From Mermis nigrescens (Eukaryota > Nematoda > Enoplea > Mermithida > Mermithidae), in NCBI GenBank assembly GCA_036768485.1, contig JAVLUZ010000142.1:2117259-2181258 (forward strand): a stretch of 64,000 bases of DNA, read 5' to 3'. Below are positions 23,469 to 33,818 of the stretch, in pieces; the first letter of the stretch is position 1; each line of letters begins with the position of its first letter. The position numbers and the translations under genes are program-made. The notes beneath the pieces were generated by a model, which saw only the letters and a list, made by a program, of their open reading frames with translations, was not told where the DNA came from and did no database searches.

Positions 23469-23717
23469 CATACGTGGGCAGCAAGAAAATTCTCGGGAGG
23501 GGTGCATGATTTTTCAAAGGTCAAAAAAATTGCCTTAAAAACGGTGATATGGCGAAAAAACACCATTTTTCGACGTTTCTCATCGAGCACTATCCATTGG
23601 CATCAAAAAAATTGTGAAAAAAACAAAAATTTGAAATTGAATTCTGGGGGTATTTTGGTTTCTCGGGGGGGGGGTGCATACCCCCTCTCCAACCCCCATC
23701 TCCCACGCCCAGATGTG
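23469..23717 (+). mobile_element. M1 MITE copy
   Basis: Starts catacgtgggcagc and ends cacgcccagatgtg. The flanks tccaccag and gtcaccag match at 6 of 8. Confidence 0.7.
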
Positions 23718-23782
23718 GTCACCAGGGTTGACAAAAATCCAAAATCAAAACTTTAAATTTAGGTTTTTGATACTTACACTAA

Positions 23783-23965
23783 AGGCCCTGTTATACATAC
23801 TTCCCGCCGCGCCGCGTTGACAAAATGTGCTGCTATACTTCCAAACGCGGTGCGCGGCGCGGAAGTATAGCAGCACATCGCCACGCGGCGCCGCGTGGCA
23901 GATAAATTGCAGTTTGAACACTGTTCAAACTTTTGCCACGCGGTGGGACGCGGCGGCCTATATTT
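23783..23965. repeat. GC-rich palindromic repeat (cgcggcgcc family)
   Basis: A sharp GC island in AT-rich DNA built from gccgcgccgcgttg, gcggcgccgcgtgg and 'agtatagcagcac' phrases in both orientations. The same vocabulary recurs at 49297-49485, including 'aagtatagcagggc'. It looks like a small mobile element with complex terminal repeats. Long open frames across it are by-products of composition. Confidence 0.55.
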
Positions 23966-24626
23966 ATCATGTATTTATGAGGGAAAGCTTGATTTTAGCA
24001 TTTTTTATGATGTACCTACTGATGTTTACGCATACGTGAAAGCGTGAAAATTGAATATATAATCCATTTTTAAGATGTCTGTGTGCGAAAATGTGTGTCT
24101 CTATGCCTTTCAAAACTTGTTTTCATGATGCTGAAACCATAGGCGTAGCCAGGGGGCATTGGGGCACATGCCTCCCCCCGAAAATTTTTCAGAAATATTG
24201 TTGATTTTTCTGTTGCAATAATATGTGTACAGAAGACTGAGTTCAAAAAGGCAAAAACGTCAAAATTTTCCGGTGCTTCGGGCCGAGTCATTATTAATTA
24301 TTGTTATATAGATCTAGTGAATTAAAATGCTTGAATCAGTTGAAATACTCCAGCACTTTACATCACTTTAGTAATTTAATGCACTATTTGTTCGTTGATT
24401 GAAACTTCGCATGCTTGTTGAGCATAATAATAGTAAAAATACAAAAATGATTAAGTACCTACCAGTTTGTCTATTCTCTGCTTTGTTTGTCTTTTGTGTA
24501 CCAGTTTGTCTATTCTTTGATTTGTTTGTCTTTTTTTACAAGGACACATAATCCTATTTTAAATGAAAGGAATGGCCAAATTTTCTTATGTTTACGCGCA
24601 TTTCCTGTTTTCTGAACTGCATCTTG
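23966..24626. other. No gene recognised
   Basis: AT-rich with a degraded 'ggcgtagccagggggcattg' MITE-end phrase at about 24145 and an imperfect duplication of ccagtttgtctattctctgc at 24463-24520. Confidence 0.45.
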
Positions 24627-25699
24627 TTAATCTTAGGTAGCGCGTTAGCGCTGTACCTATAATATACTTGGGTACCCCCAACACCTGTGCACCCCCCTAC
24701 AGCTATAACGGGACACTTCTGGAAGGTGCGGTTTTTTTAAAAGAAAGATAATAAAAAAATTCGCTGCCCGTGTTTATTTGTTTTTCTTGAAACTCAAAAT
24801 TGACTGTGTAAAGAAGGTGTAAAGTTTTTGTGTAACGTTATAACATAGGACAAATTTTGGGACCTTTTTACTGCGGCATGTGGACAACTGAGTATTGATG
24901 ACTCGAAGGATTGAACAGGATAGGATAATAGAGGGATGAATTCTTCAGATGATATTTTTTTTTGTTTTTTGAAATTCGCATTAGTTATCGAATGGCAGTG
25001 TAAAGAGTGCGAAAATCTGGGGGTGAAAAAGCACTTTTTGGTCGAGTTTTCAACCTGCCTATGTCCGATACTAACTCCGGTTATGAGTTTTTTAAAATGT
25101 TTTCCGACAGAAATGTAGAGCGGATCATAGGGCTAATTCTGCATATAAGCAAAGTCTTCTATGCTCTATGGTGAGTTAGATCCTGGGGTTTAAAGTTTAC
25201 ACTCTGGTGGATGGTGTAAAAAAACGGATTTTAACTAAGATTTCTCTGCCAAATTTTTCCGCTTATGAGTCAGTGTAAATCGAAGACAGCACTAATAAAG
25301 TGCCTCTCAGGGGCTAAACATCGCAGCAAACCGCATTTAAAAAACGCAATATTGAGTTATTTATGGGGGTGTAAAGTTCGAAATCAGAGGTAAAAAATGG
25401 GCGAAAAAACACGTTTTTTACGAAGTTTGATTGATAAATCATACCAAATAATTTTTGCAACAGAATTTTGGCACACAGGAATGTACTACGATTTAAAAGC
25501 TACAAATTGTACCAAACCGAATTTCTTTAAACTCAATGGGGAGTTCGGTACGGAATTTTAAAGTTTACAGTGTTCTAAATGATGGAAAATACGTTTTTGT
25601 TGCGTTTTTTGTTCGCCACTTTCTCCGTCCAGAAGTCGGGATAAGTCTAATAGAATAAAAATAAAGTGCTTTATATCGGATGCATGTCAAAGCAAATTG

Positions 25700-26745
25700 T
25701 CTATACATTAATATTTAGCGAGTGTAAAGTCAAAAATTTGGAGTTAAAAATGCGTTTCTGTCTAGTTTTTCTGCCTGCTTCTCCGGTTACGAGTCAGGGA
25801 CACGTTTAACAAGTCTAGAAATGGACCAGGAACCAAATTTGATATGCCAGTCTGGCACATATGTTTACACTCTACGGTGTTTTAAAGTAGTTTACACCAA
25901 TTGTTAGTTTGCCCATAGAACATTATGTAGACTTAATTTTTTCATAAATATTAATCGTAATATCGGAACAATATCAAAATTACGAATCTGACTAAAATCT
26001 TCTTTACACTAGGTGTTTACATGAAGTTTACACTACATATGTATTTATCTTCGTTTTTGAGCATTCCAGAAACCTAATTTTTTCCTGGAGTCTAGAAGTT
26101 TTCAAAGGATCAAATGTGAGACGTCACGTAGGTGCGTTTGTTTACATCCAACAGTGATGTAATGTAGTTTACACTCATTGTTTATATGTCCTCAGACCAT
26201 TGTAGAGACATAATTTTTTCATGAATGTTGATCATAATATCCGAGTAACTTTTTACACTGCATGTTAGCTAGCCTTTGTTCTAGAGCATTGCAAAAACCG
26301 AAATTTTTTCCTGATATAAAAATTTACAGGGAATAAAATATATACGTCAGTTGGGCGCGCTTGCTTACACTCAGCAGTATTGCAAAGTGGTTTAAACCTA
26401 ATGTTTATTGTCTTTAAAACATTATGGACTAATTTTTAAATAAATGTTGAAAGTAATATGGGAGCAATATCAAAATTACGAATCCGACTAAAATATTCTT
26501 TACGCTATGTGTTTGTGTAAAGTTTACATTACGTGTTAACCTTAATTCGATAGACTTGCAGAGACTTTGTAACTGAAGTCAAGAAATTTTCAAGGATTCA
26601 TATGTGAGACATCAATTAAGTGAGTTTGTTTACCCTCAAAAGTAATCTGAAGTGATTTAAAAATTATGTTCAAGTGTCCTTAGATCATTGAACAGATGTA
26701 ATTTTGTCTTAAATGGGTTGCATTAAAGTTAAATCTTTCTTAGCC
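25700..26745. repeat. Tandem repeat array rich in GTGTAAA/TTTACAC
   Basis: Roughly 265-280-bp units repeat three to four times. Each carries 'agtttacac', 'cattatgtagacttaatttt', 'ttcataaatattaatcgtaa', 'caaaattacgaatctgacta' and 'cttctttacactaggtgttt'. The opposite arm has matching units (about 45950-47050). Such arrays inside long TIRs are known from foldback-type elements. Confidence 0.65.
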
Positions 26746-26904
26746 GTGTTTATAATATGTTTCACAAAATCTTGCACATGGAGAGCTATCGTTTAATTGA
26801 TGTAAATTGCCTGCAAAAGTGGTTTAAAATGAACCAGCAATCACACTACTGTGCACAGAAATCGACAAAGATATGCAGCTTTATTCTAATTTACCAACAT
26901 CCCG

Positions 26905-27030
26905 CCTTTTCCATTTTCTTAAAGTTTAAAATCTTTTATAAGTCTCTTAATAATTTAATGGTAGGTTTTAACTTTAAGTTTCTTTTGTTTTACAACTCTC
27001 GCTTAGCAAGCTCATTTTTCAAAACTTTTT
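26905..27030 (+). mobile_element. Penelope-like element 3' end fragment
   Basis: ttttacaactctcgcttagc followed by aagctcatttttca, plus the preceding 100 bp, matches the 3' end of the PLE copies at 30626-30728 and 29146-29250. It lies only in the left arm, so it was inserted after the arms formed. Confidence 0.7.
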
Positions 27031-27164
27031 CATAGTGATCAGATTAGTCGCGTTTAGTTTGGAATTGGTGGACGGTCGTCATTTTATTACTCGGCTTAAA
27101 TAAACCAAGTGACTATCTTTTTGATTATTTTCTTTATCGCAAATTCAAACAACCAATTTTCAAT

Positions 27165-27285
27165 TTGAAAATTGACCCAATTTTCAATTTGAAAATTGAC
27201 CCAATTTTCAATTTGAAAATTGACCCAATTTTTCAATTTGAAAATTGATCCAATTTTCAATTTGAAAATTGAAAATTGGGTGTTT
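27165..27285. repeat. Minisatellite of a 24-bp palindromic unit
   Basis: About five copies of caattttcaatttgaaaatt gacc. Each unit holds its own inverted repeat (AATTTTCAA/TTGAAAATT). It is absent from the matching part of the right arm. Confidence 0.8.
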
Positions 27286-27596
27286 TCAATTTCAAAAGTC
27301 ACAACACATTGTGCTTGTGTATTGATTGAGTGAGGATTTGCAATGTGAATTCGTTGGTTAAATATTTGTGCTTGATTATAAGTTAACTGCACATTAAGAA
27401 GAAATAACTTAATGGAGTTTTAATTTGAAAATGGATGGTGTCGTCAATAAGGTTGTCTTGTTTAAAAAGGATAATGCTGATGTTAAGAACAATATTGTTT
27501 TCCGCGTTCTTGGACTGTTGTCATTATTGTGGCATATTACTGATTGTGTTTACTGACTGATGTACTGAAATCACGCTAATTAAAAGTAGTGTACTA

Positions 27597-28360
27597 GCAA
27601 AGAAAAATGCTCCGATAGAACAAAAAAGATGAATATACTTGGAATTGTGGATTATTATGGATGTAAAAGGAGGGGACTAGGAAAAATCTATCTAAAGTCG
27701 GAAAATCTGCTAAAAATCACACTTTCTCTAAGCAACGCAAAAAAATCGATGTATATTCTGCGGCCTCTAAAAAAGTGTCTTTTTTAAATAATGTTCGAAG
27801 TTTCAGATAAGAGTGTATAAACGTAATCTATCAAGGTTACTTTTTTAAATTGCTGGCACCTGATTGATAGAAAACTAAGAGGTATTGTATTTAAAGTTGT
27901 TTTATTCTGTTATGAGCATTATAGCAAGCAAAGCAGGAGCCGATTGATTAGTGCACACAATCGTTTCGGGCATGCTAGTGTATCTACATTTAGTCTGTTT
28001 CAAGTCAACTTACGCGTTTCCTACTGTTTTAAACCAACCATGTCTTCAATTGTCTTCGATGTTTGCTATTTCATTCAATTGGCTTGGAAGACTGTTAGTT
28101 TACTTAATATCATTTCCCATAGCTACTGCATAGCTAAGGTGCTGCTGTTTCAATCATTGTTATGGTTGAATATTTATTTTAATCTGTTGGCCGCAGAATA
28201 TACATCGATTTTTTGCGTTGCTTAGAGAAAGTGTGATTTTTAGCAGATTTTCCGACTTTATGTAGATTTTTCCTAGTCCCCTCCTTTTACATCCATAATA
28301 ATCCACAATTCCAAGTATATTCATCTTTTTTGTTCCATCGGAGCATTTTTCTTTGCTAGT
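27597..28360. repeat. Inner foldback unit of the left arm
   Basis: gcaaagaaaaatgctccgat at 27598 and about 180 bp after it reappear inverted at 28190-28360 (atcggagcatttttctttgc). The same unit, with the same spacer homology, forms the inner end of the right arm (44886-45741). Confidence 0.8.
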
Positions 28361-28362
28361 AA

Positions 28363-29145
28363 TGTAAATACATGAGTGCCCTATGTATACGGGATCAACA
28401 TAGGACACGGATGTATTTGCCTTCGAGAGTTACTTACGTACGTAGGTACTTAAGTCTACGCTTAGCGCTGGTCCAGATCGCGCAGCCTGGGATCGCTTTC
28501 GATCTTTGGACCCTTACAGACCCTACGGCTTCGATCCCCTCAGCCCTAATATTGCTGGCTGCTTCTGGTCGGGTGATCTCAGCAGCTACGCCCTAGGACC
28601 TAAGGCTACTTACCTAGTCTCGAATTTGCCGCGGAGGTCAGTTGACCTATCTCAAAGCTCAAGTTGAATATTTAACTTCTTTTCAAGGTTCGATTCTAAC
28701 ATAAATGTTTTTGGTTCCTAATACGTGTAGCACAATAAACTTTGGAAACAACAACATTGAGCTCTACACTGATCAATCATCCCTAAGATTAAATAATATT
28801 TTTGATTAATTTTAGGTTTGAGGAAAGAATTAAGACTTTCAAATAAAAATAGCAATCATACGGAAATTACCTATCCTTCCACTCTGATGAGCTGAAATCC
28901 TCGACATGGGCAATTACCGACCTCGGTATATCCAAAGACTCCTGGGTAGGTTTTTCTCTAATTTATTTCGAACGAAGAATCCACGGCCTGTAGCCGGACA
29001 ACCAAATAAAGCAAAAGAAAAACGAAAACGTACGGACTATACACACGTACGGGTGGCCAACAAGACTGCCAACAACACTAACTACATTGGCCTCAAGAGA
29101 CCATTACAGTGAAATAAACAAAGATCAAATTAACGTAATACTGAT
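28363..29145 (-). repeat. 3' LTR of copy A, first part
   Basis: Begins tgtaaatacatg. It is co-linear with 43239-44030 and interrupted after taacgtaatactgat (29131-29145) by the PLE pair. Confidence 0.88.
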
Positions 29146-29284
29146 CATGAAGGAATAGTTTTGAAAAATGAGCTTGCTAAGCGAGAGTTGTAAACTAAGA
29201 GGAACTTAAAGTTTAAACCTACCATTAAATTATAAAGATAATAATGAAAGATTTAAAGCTTTAAGAAAAGAAAAATGTGGTAAA

Positions 29285-29702
29285 TCAAAACAAATTTAAA
29301 GGATATGATGAAACATTATTGTTGAGAATAGGACGATCACATGCTATATATAATGACTCCTTGATTAAAAGATCAAAAGAGTTGGATGCTAGACTGATAA
29401 CCTTTAAGCAATCTGATGTAATTGGATGATTGCTATTTGAGATATGTTTGTGAATAGCAGATAAACTATCACCCTGAATTGGCTTTCCTGTAGCAAATGA
29501 GATGCCAGTATGCTCTGCCATTCCACTCCCAAAATGTCGGCGAGTTTCACCGATGTAACTAGCCATACAGCTAGAACACGTATACTTATATACTAAATTT
29601 GAGAGTAGCTTAGCAGGTACAGCATCCTGGTTCTTGAAAAACCGGCTGATACACATAACAGGTTTGTAAACAAACCTTACTCTAATCTGAGGGTAAAATG
29701 CA
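29285..29702 (-). pseudogene. PLE GIY-YIG endonuclease domain, left arm
   Basis: The minus-strand frame carries KLLSNLVYKYTCSSC, then ASYIGETRRHFGS, then MAEHTG, ending SSYPLNLF and stop. The Tyr-Lys-Tyr...Cys-x-x-Cys...Tyr-Ile-Gly-Glu-Thr...His pattern is the C-terminal GIY-YIG-type nuclease of Penelope elements, which nicks the target for priming. The frame is open here, but everything upstream is missing and the MITE interrupts it, so it cannot act alone. One residue differs from the right arm (Gly for Arg before MAEH). Confidence 0.75.
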
Positions 29703-29710
29703 GATATAAC

Positions 29711-29989
29711 CATAGGTGGGCAGCACCGAAATTCTGGGGGGGGGTGAAAAAATTTCTGGGGGGGGGGTGAAAAATTTTTAAAGGTCAAAAAATGGTCTTA
29801 AAAGTGGTCGTATGTCAAAAAACACCATTTTTCGACGTTTCTCATCAAGCTCTATCCAATGGCATCAAAAAATTGCTGAAAAAGCAAAAAAAAAATTTTT
29901 CTGGGGGGGGGGGGTATTTTGATTTCTGGGGGGGTATTTCAACTTCTGGGGGGTGTATACCCCCCAAACCCCCCCCACGCCCATGTGTG
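29711..29989 (+). mobile_element. M1 MITE inside the left PLE arm
   Basis: Starts cataggtgggcagcacc and ends cacgcccatgtgtg. The octamer gatataac lies on both sides (29703-29710 and 29990-29997) but occurs once in the uninterrupted right arm, so the empty site is visible in the same window. Confidence 0.88.
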
Positions 29990-30103
29990 GATATAACCTT
30001 TAGAATTCTGCTGCGTACATTGTAGCCATGCACACCAGTGTAAGGCAAAACAAGAGAATAGCATAGTTTATCACACACAAATTTTATGTCAAATTTGGGT
30101 GTG

Positions 30104-30604
30104 ATAAACTATGCTATTCTCTTTGTTTTGCCTTACACTGGTGTGCATGGCTACAATGTACGCAGCAGAATTCTAAAGGTTATATCTGCATTTTACCCTC
30201 AGATTAGAGTAAGGTTTGTTTACAAACCTGTTATGTGTATCAGCCGGTTTTTCAAGAACAAGGATGCTGTACCTGCTAAGCTACTCTCAAATTTAGTATA
30301 TAAGTATACGTGTTCTAGCTGTATGGCTAGTTACATCGGTGAAACTCGCCGACATTTTGGGAGTAGAATGGCAGAGCATACTGGCATCTCATTTGCTACA
30401 GGAAAGCCAATTCAGGGTGATAGTTTATCTGCTATTCACAAACATATCTGAAATAGCAATCATCCAATTACATCAGATTGCTTCAAGGTTATCAGTCGAG
30501 CATCCAACTCTTTTGATCTTTTAATCAAGGAGTCATTATACATAGCATGTGATCGTCCTATTCTCAACAATAATGTTTCATCATATCCTTTAAATTTGTT
30601 TTAA
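30104..30604 (+). pseudogene. PLE GIY-YIG endonuclease domain, right arm
   Basis: The plus-strand counterpart of the left-arm gene: KLLSNLVYKYTCSSC and ASYIGETRRHFGSRMAEHTG. An in-frame TGA at 30449-30451 (after AIHKHI) cuts the frame at a point where the left arm reads through. The upstream part, starting near the palindrome centre, retains residues such as PYTGVHGYNVRSRILKVI, part of the linker before the nuclease. No reverse transcriptase is present. Confidence 0.75.
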
Positions 30605-30743
30605 TTTACCACATTTTTCTTTTTCTTAAAGCTTAAAATCTTTTATTATTATCTTTATAATTTAATGGTAGGTTTAAACTTTAAGTTCCTCTTAGTTTAC
30701 AACTCTCGCTTAGCAAGCTCATTTTTCATAACGTAATACTGAT

Positions 30744-31000
30744 ACACTTTTATCTCAGATCGAATATTCTCGATTACTACAAGCGGTATGCATTAAACAA
30801 TTACTATTATCATACACTTGACTCTATGTTACCGGACAAGTATCTTATTGTTTTTTATTATTGAAAATTGGGGAAAAGTGGGAAGACCGAAGGCATAGCC
30901 CACAGTACAATATCGTAGATAGCTACTAGTATTGGCTATGTGATGGCTACCGCGAACTGCTAAGGCAAGTTCGCCTATATGTGTAACTCTCGCAGTTACA
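30744..31000 (-). repeat. 3' LTR of copy A, second part
   Basis: Continues the LTR after the PLE insertion and ends cgcagttaca. Co-linear with 44031-44294. Confidence 0.88.
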
Positions 31001-31012
31001 CTCCCCCACGTA
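31001..31012 (-). other. Polypurine tract of copy A
   Basis: On the minus strand ACGTGGGGGAG immediately precedes the LTR start TGTAACTGCG, the position expected for the plus-strand primer. Confidence 0.65.
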
Positions 31013-31680
31013 TGAAAAAAATTAGAAACGAAGTGAAGAATTTTTCGGGGTTAAACCGACGCCAATAGCGTCTGCCACGCTTCTACAACTCGGCACTCCG
31101 GCGTTCGCAAGGCCTCTACTCTGGCGTTCGCAATGCCTCATCCTGAGCGAACGTGAAAAACAAAAAAATAACAAATAGCAATAACAAATAACGGTCAACG
31201 CATGACCTCGTTCGCACTCAGGAAACTCTCGAGCAACACTCTCAATGGCGCTAGGTATAACTATATTGTTGCCCGAGTAATGATGGGCTCCAGTCTTGGA
31301 CAGCATTGCATAATATTCGATCTCACTGACCAAATTAGCCTCCTTCAGTCCCCGGGTAATGAGAAAAATTTTGAATTGAAAAAGTTTTAAGATTGGGTAT
31401 GAATTAACCCCTTGTCCATTAAAGAGTTAAGATACCATAATAGTAACACCGCTATTTGAGCAAAAATTTAAGACACGGAATGATAAGGTAAAATTATGCT
31501 GAGCAAAATTAAAGACACTGACGAATTAAAACAAGAGGTAACGATAAAACGAAAAATGGCAAATTATGCAAGATAACTGGGAAAAATAAGAGCACCGTCA
31601 AAGATAAATTTACAGCAAGAAAAAATGACAAGAGAAAAATACACAGAAAATAAATGATACATGATGTCCTGGAATCCACA
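31013..31680 (-). other. 3' non-coding region of copy A
   Basis: Between the end of ORF5 and the purine tract. Only a short, compositionally unremarkable frame is open. Copy B has a comparable stretch (58376-58896). Confidence 0.5.
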
Positions 31681-33489
31681 TCAGGACGAAAAACGAAAAA
31701 TGGTGAAAAAGCTGCTGGTCGAATTTGACGCCGTTCGCGGAGTTCCAAAAAAGTTCTGTACATTGAACTTGTGAATTAATATTGATCCTGATAATAGGCC
31801 TTTGAGCCACGCTGGTTTTCCGCGACGTCGTTGACATTGAAAATAATCACGATCCGATTCAGGTTCGCGACGCGTATTCGAACGCTCGCGATACTGGTAT
31901 GGCAATTGCCTACGCCCGTACATATGTTGGCGTAAGCGTTGATGTGGATCAACTGGACGATTGTCGTCCTCAAAGTCATCGTTGTCCTCGTAGTTGTCCA
32001 CGTAACGACGCGGTATAGATTGCGCTGGAGTGAATAATTGCTCCGGAGTAAAACCAAAAGTTTGTTCACGTGAAGTTTTGCGTGGACGCTGTTGTGATTG
32101 CGTAACAGGCCACAGTTTTGGCAATACTGGACCTGGTCAAGGTTGTGGTTGGTAGACCCGGTGGTGATTGATCTTGTTCCAATGTGAACAATACGATTGA
32201 TCCCATTGTTGTTGTTGGCGGGATTGTGACCGGTCCTGATGAGTTCCGCGGTTCAAGTGTGGCAGTCGGCAATATTCATAAGGCTGCTGCTGTCGCGGGC
32301 GCAACAGATGACCAGCATTGGCCTGTGAATATGCCTCGGAACGCTGACGCGATTCTGTAAATTGCTATTGCGGCGGTTGGGTCTGCGGTCGTGTATGTTG
32401 CTGTATATGTGGTTTTACTGGTGCCTGTGATTGTACTTGTGATTGTGAGCGATGATGCATTTGAGCATAATGTTGCCGGTATGATTGTGGTTCTTGCCGC
32501 TTAGATCCTCTTTGGCTTAAACGTGCTCGTAATTTAGCTGTGACTTCAGCTTGAACAAGTCTTCTGACTCGTTGCTTTTCTAAATTCTTTAACCGACGCA
32601 AGGTATGCTCGGATTTTGTATCATAAAATCGATTCAATTTAGCCTTATGTTCATCTTCCGACATATGATGAACTTCTGAGCTTTCAGCAAGAGAACCGGT
32701 GGCGCGTAATTTTGTCGCACGCCTTGGCATCTCTGAAGCCAGATTTTCACAATCGCGTTGTTCAATTGTCATGCGTGCTCTGCGCATTTCGATTTGTGCC
32801 TCCAGAGATAGATCGACTTTGGGCATATCAAGGCTTGCTAAGGATCCACTTGGGTCCTGCAAGGATGCCTGCCGTCTCTCTTTTTGAACTTTCTCTAACT
32901 CGCCTTGAATTCGGTGTTTAAGGTAAAACACAGATTTTTGGCGACCTCGGAAGTCAAATTGAACCGGAACTTCAAGTGGCGGATTGGTTGCTAACCAAAT
33001 TTGACGAATCATGTTAAGTAAAACGTTTGGACTTTTGATTCGCCTCGTTAACTCCGGGAATCCCGGGAAGGCCTCTCTTGGCAAAGGTGTGTAAGATTTG
33101 CCAAGGAAAACTACGCGCAACATACGACGTAGCTGCTCCACCATGCGCCAGCCTATCGCGGCATTGCCGTAGGCATACGCATAAAAGTGGAACTTTCTGT
33201 CCAAAAATTCCAATAGCACTCTAGCGTGCATGACGTCTATTGTGGAGAAGATTGTCATGAGTTGATACTCCGAATCATATAACGATTGAAACTCTCGGAA
33301 GGTATCAAAAATATCAACCATTTGACGCGTCGATATTAAGACTGGCGCTAATTGATCTGGCGCTGGTGACATTCTGTGCGGTAAAAATTCTGGAAGAATC
33401 TGGTGCGCAACGCCATCAGTCACCACACTCGGTGCGTCGAGGTGTGGATGGACTACCAGGTACTGTAAAGGAACTTCGTACAGCATCAT
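31681..33489 (-). pseudogene. ORF5 of copy A: conserved retrotransposon accessory protein of unknown function
   Basis: Starts at tandem ATGs (33489-33484), the first overlapping the ORF4 stop as ATGA. About 600 codons in one frame, broken by TAG 32367-32365 and TGA 32139-32137. The first 220 residues look globular (QMVDIFDTFREF; GWRMVEQLRRMLR; SYTPLPREAFPGFPEL). A coiled-coil-like acidic/basic helix region follows (LSLEAQIEMRRARM), then a long Arg/Gln/His-rich tail. The same blocks recur in copy B (QMVDIF/LMVDIF; GWRMVEQ/AWRMCEQ; PREAFPGFPEL/PREAFVEFPEL; LSLEAQIEMRRARM/LSLQAQIDLRQARM). There is no signal peptide or membrane segment, so it is not envelope-like. No family is recognised. The basic tail suggests nucleic-acid binding (inference). 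Confidence 0.7.
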
Positions 33490-33815
33490 TCCGGTTGTAA
33501 TGAAAAACCGGGTGTGCACAAAAATTGGTCAGGGTAAAATAATCGGTTAAAAACGCTCATTTTGCTGATAAATTGAGGTGCCGGCGCACGATCGACATCA
33601 GCTAAAGGTTGTGCGATTGTAGACCAAACTAAAGGACGCAAGGGTGTGTCAGTCGTAGCCGCGTAATGCAGATGTGCTGCGTACACCCGGTCAAAGTGCA
33701 CTTGGGCGCACTCGACCAACTGGTCGTACAGACGCGTTCCTGCGACTTCACCCAGATAAGAGCGTAACTCGTGCAATACGTCAGGCGCAATATAGCACGG
33801 TGCTTCACGCGTCAT
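33486..33815 (-). CDS. ORF4 of copy A: about 110-residue conserved segment
   Basis: Starts ATG 33815, three bases after the TAG ending ORF3 and in the same frame; ends TGA 33488-33486. Key pieces are LYDQLVECAQVHFDRVYAA, TPLRPLVWS and APQFISKMSVFN, matched in copy B by LYTDLRTDIQLCYNSMYA, PERPIIPL and APRFIMQPSVFH. No known fold is recognised. Because it shares ORF3's frame here, it may be the last domain of ORF3 cut off by one stop, or a separate reinitiated ORF. Copy B also shows a frame change at this border. Confidence 0.6.
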   Translation of the reverse strand: MTREAPCYIAPDVLHELRSYLGEVAGTRLYDQLVECAQVHFDRVYAAHLHYAATTDTPLRPLVWSTIAQPLADVDRAPAPQFISKMSVFNRLFYPDQFLCTPGFSLQPE

Positions 33816-33818
33816 TTT

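Larger units (their letters stand above)
24627..28360. repeat. Left arm of a giant inverted repeat
   Basis: The sequence from ttaatcttaggtagcgcg at 24627 inwards is the inverted complement of the sequence ending cgcgctacctaagattaa at 48268. Checked along the way: the block at 24660-24740 against 48160-48245, the block around 25500 against 47320-47400, and inner parts against 45400-45740. Both outer ends carry TTAA. The arm is longer than its partner because it has gained a PLE fragment and a satellite at about 26750-27580. Confidence 0.85.
29146..30728. mobile_element. Penelope-like element pair in head-to-head inverted arrangement
   Basis: Two truncated PLE copies face away from a centre near 30085: the left arm reads on the minus strand, the right arm on the plus strand. 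Apart from an M1 MITE in the left arm (29711-29989) the arms are almost identical. The insertion is flanked by the 15-bp direct repeat taacgtaatactgat (29131-29145 and 30729-30743), found once in the intact LTR. Both copies keep the C-terminal endonuclease domain and the 3' end but lack the reverse transcriptase. Confidence 0.8.

Noticed and set aside
27096..27392. Repetitive open frame on the minus strand
   Set aside because: It is produced by the 24-bp palindromic satellite, which has no stops in that frame.
29285..29788. GIY-YIG frame as a free-standing homing endonuclease gene
   Set aside because: The 3' sequence, inverted-pair layout and truncated 5' ends identify it as the C-terminus of a Penelope element; the first residues of the open frame come from an inserted MITE.
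33500..33540. Programmed -1 frameshift joining ORF4 and ORF5
   Set aside because: The frame offset is conserved, but neither copy has a convincing X-XXY-YYZ slippery heptamer. The ATGA overlap explains the arrangement better.
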